This document shows, in pieces, positions 41,632 through 52,012 of a stretch of DNA of 64,000 nucleotides; position 1 is the stretch's first letter; every line of letters begins with the position of its first letter. Origin of the DNA: Virgibacillus sp. SK37 (GTDB lineage Bacteria > Bacillota > Bacilli > Bacillales > Amphibacillaceae); assembly GCF_000725285.1 (NCBI RefSeq), contig NZ_CP007161.1, positions 186,001-250,000 of the forward strand, read 5' to 3'. The position numbers and the translations under genes were made by a program. Below the pieces are notes generated by a model. The model was not told the origin of the DNA, ran no database searches, and saw only the letters and a program-made list of their open reading frames with translations.

Positions 41632-42186
41632 TTATTTAATTGAAAAAATAACCGGCTCATTATACTCGTCTAAATACTCGTCAATCTCAGAGATTTTATA
41701 AAAACCTCTTTCAATAAAGAACGCAAGTATAGTATCTAAGATAGTGTTTTCTTTGGCGAGAGACCATCCAGCTATTCTTAATAACTTTTCGGTTTCTTCC
41801 ATGTTTAATTTGAATGCTATAGCTAAACACAATAGTTTCTCCTTAGAAGGATGGATACGGTTATTTATTAATTTAGATTTATATTCTTTATTTATGCCTG
41901 CAATAGTAGTCCTCCCTATTAGTTTCGGGTCCTCTTTTCTTTTTTCCTCAAATAGGTTTGCTACATATTCCCCGATTGTTTGTGCCTTTTTTGCTTTTTC
42001 TACCCGTTTATCTAATTCTATAGAAAAATCTCCATAGATTTTCCCGAAAGTTCCATTTGGTTCAACTTCTATCTTCGGGCTATTGAAATCATCAGGAATA
42101 TTGAGAGAGTTGACTAAATCAATAATCATATTGTTTTTTATAAATAAATCTATCTCGGCTTTAACATCACTAAAGTTATTTTTCAT
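41632..42186 (-). CDS. putative regulator with degenerate HTH-like C-terminal domain
   Basis: 184 aa. The C-terminal half (about 85-175: TTIAGINKEYKSKLINNR, PSKEKLLCLAIAFKLNMEET, LLRIAGWSL) has the layout of Cro/CI-like folds found at the ends of mobile-element proteins, followed by the DxxxxxFIERGFYxIxEID block common in that group. N-terminal half unrecognised. Ribosome site CTGGAGGAATT. Divergent from the 42363 gene, with shared element B in between. Confidence 0.55.
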   Translation of the reverse strand: MKNNFSDVKAEIDLFIKNNMIIDLVNSLNIPDDFNSPKIEVEPNGTFGKIYGDFSIELDKRVEKAKKAQTIGEYVANLFEEKRKEDPKLIGRTTIAGINKEYKSKLINNRIHPSKEKLLCLAIAFKLNMEETEKLLRIAGWSLAKENTILDTILAFFIERGFYKISEIDEYLDEYNEPVIFSIK

Positions 42187-42208
42187 ATAAATTCCTCCAG
42201 AAAATTTA

Positions 42209-42256
42209 AAATGTGACCTGACACATCACCTTTTAACTCCATTGCCTATATACAAT
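42209..42256 (+). promoter_or_regulatory. shared island promoter element, copy B
   Basis: TGTGAC (42212-42217), TTTTA and CTATATACAAT (from 42246), 28-bp gap as in copies A and C. Points toward the 42363 gene. Confidence 0.65.
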
Positions 42257-42362
42257 AGAATCATAGAGCAAAACAAATATAAATTCAAGGAGCTAGGGTA
42301 GGGGAACAAGTTAAAAAATTTGAATTTCACATTTGATAATCAATAATATTGGAGGAATTGAA

Positions 42363-42542
42363 ATGGGCACACAAATGATGGAAATAGAGAAAAAAGTTCA
42401 TAAATATGTGATAGAAATCACAATATTTTACGTCCTTTTCATCTATAATATATGGTACAAACGACATAGGAAGGAAGTTATGAAATTAATCTACTATACC
42501 AAGTTTAATTATTCTGAAATTGTGAAATATGAATTGCTTTAA
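42363..42542 (+). CDS. small hypothetical protein with one membrane segment
   Basis: 59 aa from ATG at 42363 behind GGAGGAATTG; the frame is open to 42333 without support. One hydrophobic segment (about 16-32) then a basic, Tyr-rich tail. No family recognised. Confidence 0.5.
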   Translation: MGTQMMEIEKKVHKYVIEITIFYVLFIYNIWYKRHRKEVMKLIYYTKFNYSEIVKYELL

Positions 42543-42758
42543 GTAAATCATCTATTGTTACAATTACTCTTAATAGGATATCAAAGAATAGTAGTGGCAA
42601 TTGAAAAAAAGAATTAGAGGATCGTTAGCTTTGGTTACGTAGTAGGAAATAATAAAATGTCTGGAAGAGTAAATTAATCAAGTGAAAGTTTGAGCAGGTT
42701 GTTGAATTGACACAATGAATGTTCCCTTCCACTGTTTTTAGAAAAAGGAGTGTAGATT

Positions 42759-44456
42759 ATGCGGAGGCTATTAAACTTTAATAGTATTAAATCGAAAATA
42801 TTATTTGGATTTTTAACGATTATTGTACTTGTGCTGATAATGGGTATTATTAATTATGTTGTTATTAGCAATACAAACGAGCAAACTAAAGAGCTTACTG
42901 AAAGGGAACTCATATTATTATATGCTGATGAAGAATTAGCTTATAACCTTTCGCAAAGAATTGCGTTAGCACGTGGATATGTCTTATACGGGGATGCTGA
43001 GTATAAGGAACTATTTAGTGAATATACCGAAACAAGTAAACAATATCAGGATACCGTTTTAGAAATGAATAATAATGAAGAAACAAAGCGGTTGATTAAC
43101 CAAAGTGTTGAATGGCGTAATATGGTTATACAAGATGTGTTTGAAGCATATGACAATGGTGATGTGGAATTAGCTGTACGAAATTTAAGAGAAACAGCGG
43201 AGCCTTTTTCACGTGAATTAATGGATGGCTTTAAAGAAATGGCTCAAAATAGAGAGTTAAAAATGAATGAACAGGCATCAAGTGTTGTTTCTGCAGGGAA
43301 TACGGGATTAATCTATATGGTGGTCATTACTATATTAGTAATTGTTCTAGGTATTATAGTTGCTATAATAATCTCTTTATCCATTACAAGACCGATTCAT
43401 AAAGTCATGGGGCAAATGAACGCTTTAGCAAACGGTGATCTTCGTATGGACCCCTTGAAAATACACTTAAAAGATGAAACTGGAAAATTGGCTTATACGA
43501 TGAATCAATTACACGAATCATTAAAAGGTATTGTAAATAAAATTTCTAACTCTTCCGAAATGATTGCCAGTCATAGTGAAGAATTAACACAATCGGCAAA
43601 TGAAGTACAGACGGGTTCAGAGCAAGTAGCTATGACTATGCAAGATTTGGCCTCTGGTTCAGAAGTAGAAGCAAATAGTACATCTAGTCTGGCAGAAGTT
43701 ATGGATACATATGTTGCAAGAGTGCAACACATGACTGAGATTGGAGAAAAGGTTCAAGGAACATCACATGAAGTTCTTGATTTGACCGATAACGGAAAGC
43801 ATTTAATGGAAAACTCCAGTCAGCAAATGATGAAAATTAATGGAATTGTTCAAGATGCAGTTCGAAAAATGGATATTTTAGATAAAGAGACCCAGGAAAT
43901 TTCTAAATTAGTTGTCGTTATTCAAGAGGTTGCAGATCAAACAAATCTTCTAGCACTAAATGCTGCAATTGAAGCTGCAAGGGCAGGAGAACATGGAAAA
44001 GGATTTGCAGTAGTAGCCGATGAAGTAAGAAAATTAGCGGAACAAGTAGCCACCTCAATAAAAGATGTCACGGGATTTGTTACAACCATACAAGAAGAAT
44101 CAAAGAATGTTAGTCATTCCTTGGTATCAGGTTATGAAGAAGTAAAATTGGGCACAGAGCAAATTAAAACTACTGGTGAAACTTTTAATCTGATAAGTTC
44201 ATCCGTAACATCTGTGGTAGAAGACTATAAACAAATTGTAGATAATTTGACCGAGATTGCATCTAGTAGTCAAGAGATGAATGCTTCAATTGAGGAAATT
44301 GCATCTGTCTCAGAAGAATCAGCCGCTGGAATAGAGGAAACATCTGCAGCAACGCAGCAGATGAGTAGTTCTATGGAGGAAGTAGCTGGAAGTTCTGAAC
44401 AGCTAGCTAAATTGGCGGAAGAGCTAAATGAAATTGTTCGGGGGTTTAAACTTTAA
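42759..44456 (+). CDS. methyl-accepting chemotaxis protein (4HB-type)
   Basis: 565 aa. Membrane segments at about 14-36 and 184-208 enclose a four-helix-bundle extracellular sensor. HAMP (about 208-262), then the long signalling coiled coil with the CheA/CheW hairpin tip ([20 protein letters not shown], about 388-407). It would pass ligand or redox signals to CheA. AAAAGGAGTG precedes the ATG. No che gene is nearby, so it must plug into a chromosomal pathway. Confidence 0.92.
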   Translation: MRRLLNFNSIKSKILFGFLTIIVLVLIMGIINYVVISNTNEQTKELTERELILLYADEELAYNLSQRIALARGYVLYGDAEYKELFSEYTETSKQYQDTVLEMNNNEETKRLINQSVEWRNMVIQDVFEAYDNGDVELAVRNLRETAEPFSRELMDGFKEMAQNRELKMNEQASSVVSAGNTGLIYMVVITILVIVLGIIVAIIISLSITRPIHKVMGQMNALANGDLRMDPLKIHLKDETGKLAYTMNQLHESLKGIVNKISNSSEMIASHSEELTQSANEVQTGSEQVAMTMQDLASGSEVEANSTSSLAEVMDTYVARVQHMTEIGEKVQGTSHEVLDLTDNGKHLMENSSQQMMKINGIVQDAVRKMDILDKETQEISKLVVVIQEVADQTNLLALNAAIEAARAGEHGKGFAVVADEVRKLAEQVATSIKDVTGFVTTIQEESKNVSHSLVSGYEEVKLGTEQIKTTGETFNLISSSVTSVVEDYKQIVDNLTEIASSSQEMNASIEEIASVSEESAAGIEETSAATQQMSSSMEEVAGSSEQLAKLAEELNEIVRGFKL

Positions 44457-44500
44457 TGAATTAATTATTTCCTTGCTAAAAATTCTCTTCCCCATGCTAA

Positions 44501-44533
44501 AAAGCGGTACCTACTGCAAAATAGTTGGTATTT
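44501..44533 (+). repeat. dispersed island repeat S, copy 1
   Basis: CGGTACCTACTGCAAAATAG followed by TTGGTATT; 27 of 32 bases match 51465-51496 in the same orientation. Confidence 0.5.
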
Positions 44534-44610
44534 AAAGGGAGAGTGAGGAAAAAAGAGCAGGAGAACAATATGTACTCAATCTTAATTCAATCGTAAAATA
44601 AATCAAATTA

Positions 44611-44640
44611 CAGGCTGGATCCAGTAGTGATCCATGCCTG
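44611..44640 (+). repeat. terminator-like repeat R3
   Basis: CAGGCTGGATC, loop CAGTAGT, GATCCATGCCTG; no T run. In the 390-bp gap after the chemoreceptor gene. Confidence 0.6.
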
Positions 44641-44849
44641 ATATCTCTCAATCATTTTCAAAATAAGAATTTAGTAGTTTTCCTATATAAAATACCATCT
44701 TAGCCATAGGTTCACTTTTTAATATAAATTTATTCTTTTTTTCATAAAAATTTAATGAACTTTACATTCTCTTACTGAAATATTTTATTTTATTTTTAAT
44801 GCAGGCTATAATACCTATATGGAAATAATAGGAAAGAGGTTGTAGCATC

Positions 44850-46568
44850 ATGTATGAAACAGCTTTGAACAAAGCTATAAAAGAAAGATTACAAGATATT
44901 GAACTAGCATTAAACGAGTCTTCTATTGTTGCAATTACAGACAGTAGGGGGATAATTCAGTTTACCAATGATAAATTTTGTGAAATTTCCAAGTATAGTC
45001 GTGAAGAATTAATAGGAAGTAGACAAAATATTGTTAATTCTGGTTATCATAGTCGGGAATTCTTTAAGGAAATGTGGAAGACAATTGGGAATGGTTATGT
45101 ATGGAAAGGGAAAATGAAGAATAAAGCAAAGGATGGAACTTATTATTGGGTAGATACAACCATTGTTCCCTTTTTGAAAGAAAATGGCAAACCTTATCAG
45201 TATATTTCCATTCGCCATGATATTACTAAACTAAAAGAGTATGAAGAAACAATTAAACAAATGGCATTTCAGGATTCCCTTACTTTATTACCAAATCGTA
45301 ACTCTTTAAGTGAATGGCTAAGCTGTCAAATAATGGAGAGTAAAGGGGTCACTGTTCTGTTTATAGATATTGATCGGTTCAAATCTATTAATGATACCTT
45401 TGGGCATAATACTGGAGATGTGTTACTAAAAGAGGTTGCAAAAAGATTAAAAAGTTGCGTACGTTCAACCGATTTTATTGTACGACAGGGTGGAGATGAA
45501 TTTATTATCTTCTTAAATGGAATAGTGGATAGAAATGATGTAATGGTGGTAGTATATGATATTTTGGAACAGTTCCGTTTTCCTTTTCTTATAAAAGGTG
45601 AACAGATTTCTGTAACAGCAAGTATTGGGATTAGTATTTCTGAAGAGAAAAATGACGACTATTTACAATTGGGTGAGATATTAATTCTACAAGCTGATAC
45701 CGCTATGTACCATGCAAAAAAACAGTGCGGTAATACATATTGTTTCAATACAGATGACCAAAATGATGAAATGCAACGATATTACCAGGTTGAACAGGAA
45801 GTGAAGAAGGCACTAAGTCAAAATCAGTTTTCCGTTGTTTATCAACCCCTTGTTAATTTAAAAAATGACCAAATAATAGGGGTGGAAGCATTACTGCGTT
45901 GGTATAATCCAAGGATAGGTCCTGTATCACCTGCTGAGTTTATTCCATTACTGGAGGAACTTGGTAACATTATTTCAGTGGGGAGATGGGTTTTAAAAAC
46001 GGTTTGTAGTCAGATGAAATCCTGGCAAGATAAAGGTATTTTAATTGAACGAGCTGCTGTAAACGTTTCACCAATTCAATTGAGAGATACGAATTTTGTT
46101 AGTGATGTAAAACAAATTTTAAAAGAGACACATCTCAATCCTAAATACCTAGAATTAGAGATTACAGAGGGTACAATTCTTCAGTTAGGTAGGGCAGAAA
46201 AAAACCTACATGAATTAAGAGCTCTTGGAATACATATTTCCATTGATGATTTTGGAACTGGATACTCCTCTTTAAGCTATTTAAAAAAGTTACCTGTCAA
46301 TACCTTAAAAATTGATAAGTCGTTTATTCATGATTTAGACATAGAAGATGAAGTTATTGTAAACACCATTATTAATATGGGGAAAAGCCTTAAATTTAAA
46401 GTACTTGCAGAGGGAATTGAAAGTGAAGATCAACTGCTATACCTTAAATCGCAGGATTGTCATGAGGGACAAGGTTACTATTTTAGTAAACCTGTAGAAG
46501 CTGATGAAATTCAAAAAATTTATCAAGAACATTTTACTTGTATAGAAGAAGAGCACTATTCAAGCTAA
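44850..46568 (+). CDS. PAS-GGDEF-EAL cyclic di-GMP turnover protein
   Basis: 572 aa, cytosolic. PAS/PAC (about 15-128), GGDEF domain (about 140-300) with intact GGDEF and a product-binding RxxD (RSTD) five residues before it, EAL domain (about 320-560) with EALLRW, NVSPIQL, LEITEG, IDDFGTGYSSL and KIDKSFI all present. Both cyclase and phosphodiesterase sites look intact, so net direction cannot be told. Ribosome site AAAGAGGTTG. Confidence 0.92.
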   Translation: MYETALNKAIKERLQDIELALNESSIVAITDSRGIIQFTNDKFCEISKYSREELIGSRQNIVNSGYHSREFFKEMWKTIGNGYVWKGKMKNKAKDGTYYWVDTTIVPFLKENGKPYQYISIRHDITKLKEYEETIKQMAFQDSLTLLPNRNSLSEWLSCQIMESKGVTVLFIDIDRFKSINDTFGHNTGDVLLKEVAKRLKSCVRSTDFIVRQGGDEFIIFLNGIVDRNDVMVVVYDILEQFRFPFLIKGEQISVTASIGISISEEKNDDYLQLGEILILQADTAMYHAKKQCGNTYCFNTDDQNDEMQRYYQVEQEVKKALSQNQFSVVYQPLVNLKNDQIIGVEALLRWYNPRIGPVSPAEFIPLLEELGNIISVGRWVLKTVCSQMKSWQDKGILIERAAVNVSPIQLRDTNFVSDVKQILKETHLNPKYLELEITEGTILQLGRAEKNLHELRALGIHISIDDFGTGYSSLSYLKKLPVNTLKIDKSFIHDLDIEDEVIVNTIINMGKSLKFKVLAEGIESEDQLLYLKSQDCHEGQGYYFSKPVEADEIQKIYQEHFTCIEEEHYSS

Positions 46569-46687
46569 AGACGGCATTTTTGTTTAGATTAATTTAACTT
46601 TCCATAAAGCTAAAATAATAAGATATTTAATCTAATAGTAAAAAACGAAAATGAAAATGGTTACATAAAAGGAAAAGAGGTCTACGT

Positions 46688-47551
46688 ATGACGACAAAAC
46701 AACATGTTTTAAGCCAAGATGGAATGTTTACTGCTATTGAACGGTCCCTTGCAATGATTTTATTTGATTCGCATGGAAAGATTTTATGGGCTAATAATAA
46801 TTTCGTACAAGTAATTGGATATAAAGTTGAAGAATTAAAAAATATGAATCATAAACAGCTATGTTTATCTGAGTTTGTTAATAGTCGCAACTATGATGTT
46901 TTTTGGAGTAATTTACGCAATAATAAGGCTTTTCATGATAAAGTAGAAAGGGTTAAAAAAGATGGGAGTATATTGTGGCTGGATGCAACGTATACCCCTG
47001 TGCTAAATGAAGAAGGACATATCGAGGGTGTAATAAAGATAGCGACGGATATAACCCCACGAGAAACTTTCTTAAAAAACAGTTCAGATGAATTTATTGC
47101 TTTAGTTCAGGAAATGACAGCAAGTACAAATGTAGTGCACAACGCCTCACAGAAGTCTGTGAACGATATGAAAAAATTAGTAGATGAATCTAAGATTGTA
47201 AAAGAAAATGTAGAAAAGATTCAATCTATGGCTTCTGTTGTAAAAGATATAGCAGCCCAATCGAACTTACTCGGTTTAAATGCAAGCATTGAAGCAGCTA
47301 GGGCGGGGGATTATGGACGTGGATTTTCTGTTGTTGCTAGTGAGGTTAGGAAGATGGCAGATACAAGTAAAAATGCGGCTGAAGATATTTCAAGTCAATT
47401 AAATCACATTTTGAATTCAGTAACGGTTATGGCTGAAATGGTAAAACAAGTTACTGAAAATATAAATAAAAATTCGGATTCTATTGATGAACTTAAAGGT
47501 GCCTATGAACATATTACTAAAACAGCAGAGGAACTGTCGAATATAATTTGA
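46688..47551 (+). CDS. soluble PAS-MCP chemoreceptor
   Basis: 287 aa, no membrane segment. PAS domain (about 14-125, with WANNNFVQVIGY and DGSILWLDATYTPV) joined to a short MCP signalling helix pair with the conserved tip VVKDIAAQSNLLGLNASIEA (about 188-207). Likely a cytosolic redox or energy sensor. AAAAGAGGTC precedes the ATG. Follows the GGDEF-EAL gene after 120 bp. Confidence 0.88.
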   Translation: MTTKQHVLSQDGMFTAIERSLAMILFDSHGKILWANNNFVQVIGYKVEELKNMNHKQLCLSEFVNSRNYDVFWSNLRNNKAFHDKVERVKKDGSILWLDATYTPVLNEEGHIEGVIKIATDITPRETFLKNSSDEFIALVQEMTASTNVVHNASQKSVNDMKKLVDESKIVKENVEKIQSMASVVKDIAAQSNLLGLNASIEAARAGDYGRGFSVVASEVRKMADTSKNAAEDISSQLNHILNSVTVMAEMVKQVTENINKNSDSIDELKGAYEHITKTAEELSNII

Positions 47552-47735
47552 ATAGTATAGGTTTAATAATAATAATCTACATAAAACAAGGATTTAGTCT
47601 AATAAGGTGGAAAAGAGGAGGTTGAGTCTACGATTAATTATCGAGTTCTACCTCCTCTTTCTATTCGTTATAAGATGACTATCTTCCAAGACTAAATACT
47701 AAATAATAGTTACTACATGTTTTTGAAATTTGTAG

Positions 47736-48380
47736 CTAGGTATTTGAATTGTGATAAGATTTGAACCGGTACATATTAGCATCTGCTTTAGAAATTAAAC
47801 TTTCAAAGGTTTTGTCATCTGAGGGGTAAATAGCTTTTCCGATTGAAACAGATAAGCCATTGTGCCTCCAGTGTTTTCCTTTTATTGAACCTTTAAAATG
47901 GCTTACCTTTTGATTTAACATTGTTTCATCAGTAAAAGAGGAAACTATTAAAAATTCATCCCCTCCCCATCTTGCCACAATATCTTCAGACGCAAAGCTA
48001 TCTATCAGAAGATCAGATATACACTTCAAAACTTGATCTCCAGTTTCATGTCCAAGGTTGTCATTAATTTGTTTAAAATCATTAACATCCAAAAGTATGA
48101 TTGCTAGCTTATTTCTTTTCCTCTTAGCCTTTGAAAAGGATTTTTGAATATTATCTAGTACATAACGCCGATTGAATAGTCCTGTTAGAGAATCTCTGTT
48201 TGCTTTATACACAGATTTGTCGTATTCCCTTCCTAAATACCATCCAACTATCATCAGGATGCTGGCGGGTAATGGGATACCGTGAGGAGTTTCACCAAAA
48301 TTCAATTTAACAAAGGTTCTAATAACAATAATTATTATGGCTACAAATGTAATACCAGTAATTCGTCCTTTATAACCCAT
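47736..48380 (-). CDS. diguanylate cyclase with N-terminal membrane segments
   Basis: 214 aa. Two hydrophobic segments (about 8-24, 36-50) and a GGDEF domain (about 60-212): RDSLTGLFNRRY, LLDVNDFKQINDNLGHETGD, ARWGGDEFL. The site is intact, so it should make cyclic di-GMP. The RxxD inhibition site is replaced (ASED), so product inhibition is probably lost. Ribosome site AAGGTGG. Confidence 0.9.
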   Translation of the reverse strand: MGYKGRITGITFVAIIIIVIRTFVKLNFGETPHGIPLPASILMIVGWYLGREYDKSVYKANRDSLTGLFNRRYVLDNIQKSFSKAKRKRNKLAIILLDVNDFKQINDNLGHETGDQVLKCISDLLIDSFASEDIVARWGGDEFLIVSSFTDETMLNQKVSHFKGSIKGKHWRHNGLSVSIGKAIYPSDDKTFESLISKADANMYRFKSYHNSNT

Positions 48381-48515
48381 TTGACCACCTTCAACTTGTC
48401 TGTTTATACTATTTATGTTAGATGTACTATTGAAATTATATTGGGATTAGGACAATTAATCAATTTTTATTATGATTTTTTGGGTATTAAAGTAGTTTTC
48501 GCTCAATGTTAGATT

Positions 48516-48549
48516 CAGGCTGGATCCAATAGTAAGTCAATCATTTTTT
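48516..48549 (+). repeat. terminator-like repeat R4
   Basis: CAGGCTGGATC, loop CAATAGT, then AAGTCAATC and a T run; pairing is weaker than in R1-R3. The following TTTGATATTCTTTCAATC resembles the sequence after R2. Confidence 0.6.
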
Positions 48550-48685
48550 TTGTTTGATATTCTTTCAATCTGTTCAATGAAAGTCACGAGTTACCTACAA
48601 ACTCTATTCAGTTTTTCCCTTTTTATAGCAATATAGGAGGGTTCTATTCACCCCATCCTATCCGATTACATTACTCTTGTATTTA

Positions 48686-50413
48686 TTATAATTCTGTTTC
48701 TAACTTTGTTAACAGATCAAGGACAGCATCTGATGCCTCTACAACTAACTCAAATGCTTTTTCGGCTGAGGACATATCCCCTTGTTCATAATATGCAACT
48801 GCCTTTCTCGCATGAACATGCACAGCTTTATGTGGCCCTTCAAGTTGCTTGAAGGTCGTATTGTTTTTCACCTTAGAAGGTAAATCACTATAATACCATT
48901 TACCTAGCCTACACGTTTCATGTGAGTTCACCTGTTCTAAATCAATTTTTTCTAGCCCAAGTAACATATTATAAATTTTCCATTTCCATAGGAGGTGGTC
49001 GGTTTTTGAAACTTTGATAGTATCTTTTGCGTTTAAACGAATATTTGTCTTAAAAAATGTATTGCGATATTCCTCCATTTGTTTACTTAAATCAAGGATA
49101 ACTTTGGCCGTCTGTTTTGCAATTTCCTGTGAACTATCGCTTAGTTCGAAAATTGCCGAGTTACGTTGTGCAATTTCATTAATAGCTGCAGTTTGTTCTT
49201 CTGACATCGCTGCAATATGTGAAGTCGCTTCATTGATGTCTTGCATTGCAGATACAATTTTATTTAGTTCGTCATCAGCGATTTTAGCACCAGACACACT
49301 TTTTTTCATCAACTGTTCTGTACTAGTCATTTGATTCGTTACTTGATTTGCAACATTTTGCAACGCTTGCATATTGGTTGATATTAGTAAGGTTTGCTCT
49401 TTAGTGTGTTCAGCTAACTGTCTTACTTCATTTGCTACAACTGCAAAGCCTTTTCCTTGCTCTCCCGCACGTGCGGCTTCGATACTAGCGTTTAATGCAA
49501 GTAAGTTAGTCTGTTCCGTAATTTGTTTAATCACTTCAACAATATGATATGTTTTTTCTATCTCTTGATTAAGATTATTAACCTGACCCACCATTTGATT
49601 ATAAACTCGACCAACTTGTTCAATATCTTCTAAAGTTGAATTCACAATTTTTTTGCTTTGCTCCGCAGACCGAACAGCGTCGTCTGTTGCTTCAGCCGCC
49701 TCTATTGAGTGATTTGCTACTTCTTCAATTGAAGCACTTACTTGCTCAGTCGCAGTTGAAACACTATAACTTTCGCCATTCATATTATCCATTTTAGTTA
49801 ATAGCTGCTTTGATGTATCAAGTTGAGTGGTGTAATTTAGAGTATCGGAAATACCAAATAAAAGAGATTTAAAAGTTTCTTCCATGTAAACCTCGACAAT
49901 AAGTTGTTGATCAAATGCAGCCAACTTTTGAATAGAAAGAACAGTTTTCATCATCCGATTTGGTTCGCTATGCCACTTTTCCATTACAATAGAAGTTATA
50001 ATCTGCATTAATAGATGATGGGCTGAAATAAAGTGTTCTGCTGTCAAATTTATACGACTATGTACTTGTCCGACTATAATCCTTGTCATAACATATTCTT
50101 TATTTACTTCAGCCTGTAAAAATTGTTCTAGGTATTTTTCCATCGTCTTTTGTAAACGCTCTATAGTCGAATGTTGAATAATCATATTCTTTAGATGGTC
50201 AACGGCTGTGATGGTATCGTAAAACTGATTGATGATTTCATTTTTATAAGGCAACAGGATAGTAGATGCCTCACGAATATCGTTTAAATTATCTTGACTT
50301 ATATTCATAAATGCTAGTCGATCCCTTACCCTGTTGCCTACCTCTTTAATATCGGGACCAGAACGATTGATGTATTCATTCCATGGCTTGGTTTTTTTCA
50401 TAAATAGCTTCAT
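48686..50413 (-). CDS. globin-coupled chemoreceptor with CZB domain
   Basis: 575 aa, soluble. Protoglobin sensor (about 15-180) with proximal histidine H118 (VGQVHSR), the HemAT type that binds heme and oxygen. MCP signalling domain (about 215-450) with tip [20 protein letters not shown] (298-317). C-terminal chemoreceptor zinc-binding (CZB) domain (about 465-570) with ligands H473 (HLLW), C501 (CRLGKWY), H528 and H532. Ribosome site GGAGG. Oxygen plus zinc/oxidant sensing in one chain is unusual. Confidence 0.9.
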   Translation of the reverse strand: MKLFMKKTKPWNEYINRSGPDIKEVGNRVRDRLAFMNISQDNLNDIREASTILLPYKNEIINQFYDTITAVDHLKNMIIQHSTIERLQKTMEKYLEQFLQAEVNKEYVMTRIIVGQVHSRINLTAEHFISAHHLLMQIITSIVMEKWHSEPNRMMKTVLSIQKLAAFDQQLIVEVYMEETFKSLLFGISDTLNYTTQLDTSKQLLTKMDNMNGESYSVSTATEQVSASIEEVANHSIEAAEATDDAVRSAEQSKKIVNSTLEDIEQVGRVYNQMVGQVNNLNQEIEKTYHIVEVIKQITEQTNLLALNASIEAARAGEQGKGFAVVANEVRQLAEHTKEQTLLISTNMQALQNVANQVTNQMTSTEQLMKKSVSGAKIADDELNKIVSAMQDINEATSHIAAMSEEQTAAINEIAQRNSAIFELSDSSQEIAKQTAKVILDLSKQMEEYRNTFFKTNIRLNAKDTIKVSKTDHLLWKWKIYNMLLGLEKIDLEQVNSHETCRLGKWYYSDLPSKVKNNTTFKQLEGPHKAVHVHARKAVAYYEQGDMSSAEKAFELVVEASDAVLDLLTKLETEL

Positions 50414-50456
50414 TTTTTACCTCCAATAAACTGTTTTTTTGTTAGGTTAAAAATAT

Positions 50457-50624
50457 TTAGATACTAAAAGATTTAGTTGATGAAGATGGCATTTTTATAT
50501 ATTGTATGAATATATTACGGTGATTTAATTCGTCTTCCAGTAAGGCCACAAAATCCTTATCAAGTCCTAATGATTTAGCCCGCATATAAGATTCGACTAA
50601 TAACTCATCAGTTAATCTCCACAT
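50457..50624 (-). CDS. sda: Sda-family sporulation kinase inhibitor
   Basis: 55 aa from ATG at 50624, behind AAAAGGAG. WRLTDELLVESYMRAKSLGL and DFVALLEDEL match the helical hairpin of B. subtilis Sda, which binds KinA and blocks phosphotransfer when replication is stalled. The C-terminal tail (IQYIKMPSSSTKSFSI) is longer than in B. subtilis. Its place in an accessory island suggests an extra copy; the chromosomal one is not in this window. Confidence 0.85.
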   Translation of the reverse strand: MWRLTDELLVESYMRAKSLGLDKDFVALLEDELNHRNIFIQYIKMPSSSTKSFSI

Positions 50625-50737
50625 GATTATACTCCTTTTCAAGGCATTTTTAAGTTTTAAAAATAACTAACCGTAGTATTAACAACACGTTGTTGGTAAT
50701 TTACGTTAAAATCACCACCATTAGGCAAAAAAATAAA

Positions 50738-50766
50738 AACCGACCTTTAATAAAAAAGGTCGGTTG
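50738..50766 (-). terminator. hairpin AACCGACCTTT / AAAGGTCGGTT
   Basis: 11-bp stem, about 4-nt loop, A tract on the left as for a minus-strand terminator. Confidence 0.6.
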
Positions 50767-51464
50767 CACTATTAGCTCTTAAACAATCAAGTGCCCACAT
50801 AAGATTGTTTACTCATTGCTTCCTTATCATAATTTGTTAGGTATTAAGTCCTGTAATAATGAAATTAACATAACTCAATTTTATACTGTTTAGCTAAATG
50901 CGTCCAGTTGATCTTTATCTAATTTACGATAAAAAACTAGGCCACTTTGCCAATATATAGTTTCCTATATAGGACTACGGGAACATCTTATTTTCTTATT
51001 CATTGTTCTATTTTTTTACCCTGATGATTTTTAGGAATTTTCGTACTTCATCTTTAATTATACAAAATTCAAATGCCGCACAAATCAGTTTCCCATTCAG
51101 AAACTAAATCTTTTATATTATGCAATGGCAGTATTCATCACATATTCCTTTTACAACCACGTTTGATCATTTTAAATAAAGAGCTTTTTATATAAACGTT
51201 GTAGGAAATCTATAGGTAAATTCCCGCATTTGCTTTTCACATAAAAACAGCTTCCGATTTATGATTTGCTCAATAATTTAATGTTGTGGTAATAGTAATA
51301 AACAAAGACCACTCTATCATGAATGGGTATACAAACTACCCACTGACTCCGTGTTACTAGCACGGGTCTTATCTATTTTAATGGAAAATGGTTCCTATTT
51401 GCAATTTTTGAAGGGAGGGTTTTCTGTGTATGGCTTATTAGACATAGATTTGATGTTGTTTTAA

Positions 51465-51496
51465 AAATCGGTTCCGACTGCTAAATAGTTGGTTTT
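51465..51496 (+). repeat. dispersed island repeat S, copy 2
   Basis: CGGTTCCGACTGCTAAATAG followed by TTGGTTTT; see copy 1 at 44501. Confidence 0.5.
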
Positions 51497-51541
51497 CGCA
51501 GGGTATAGAATCTGTCCTTTGGATTAATGTCTCAACTATTT

Positions 51542-51790
51542 TTATTCGTCAATTTCCACATCCCAATCATCGGTAAAATCAGAACCAAGTAGCTTTTTGA
51601 TTTCTTCCTTTGTAGAATCTTTATCCCTTTTAGATTTAAGATATTCATATTCCTCTTTGGGAACCAAGTATCTACTAGGCTTTCCCACCCTTTCCTTTCC
51701 AGAAAGTTGCCGTTGTTTAATCCAGTTAACAACTGTTTCCAATTCTACGTTATAATAGTCAGCTACTACTTGTGCATCAACATATTCCAC
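51542..51790 (-). CDS. excisionase/MerR-like small HTH protein
   Basis: 82 aa. Residues 4-52 (VDAQVVADYYNVELETVVNW, GKPSRYLVPKEEYEYLKSKR) form the winged-helix of the excisionase (HTH_17) family, which binds DNA in element excision or regulation. The start is uncertain: GTG at 51790 has no good ribosome site, while a strong AAAGGAGAG further up is in another frame. A frameshift near the 5' end is possible. Confidence 0.65.
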   Translation of the reverse strand: MEYVDAQVVADYYNVELETVVNWIKQRQLSGKERVGKPSRYLVPKEEYEYLKSKRDKDSTKEEIKKLLGSDFTDDWDVEIDE

Positions 51791-52012
51791 ATTAGCATAA
51801 GATGTCGCACTTTCATTCCTTACATCGTCATCACAATACTCTCCTTTTTGTTTACCCTTTGTTCATATTCTTGTCTAAATAATAACAAGGGAAATGCTAT
51901 AGAAAGGTGGTTTTTTATTGATCATCTATGTCTGCAGTATTTCTATTTATTCAGAATAATTTCAAATAGCTTATTGTTATAATGCTCTAATTGACAGCAT
52001 CTTATAGCAAAT

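Larger units (their letters stand above)
50643..51541. other. 900-bp gene-free stretch
   Basis: Contains a hairpin (50738-50765), repeat S copy 2 and scattered short frames without ribosome sites. No gene seen. Confidence 0.5.

Noticed and set aside
42543-42758. Cyclic di-GMP riboswitch before the chemoreceptor gene
   Set aside because: The GEMM core sequence and tetraloop/receptor are not found upstream of any of the sensory genes.
38942-48549. Integron gene cassettes with attC sites
   Set aside because: The R1-R4 hairpins look like terminators; no attC core motifs and no integron integrase are present.
50643-51541. Minus-strand fragment reading HNIKDLVSEWETDLCGI near 51080-51130
   Set aside because: Protein-like for about 20 residues but without start, ribosome site or continuation; not enough to call a pseudogene.
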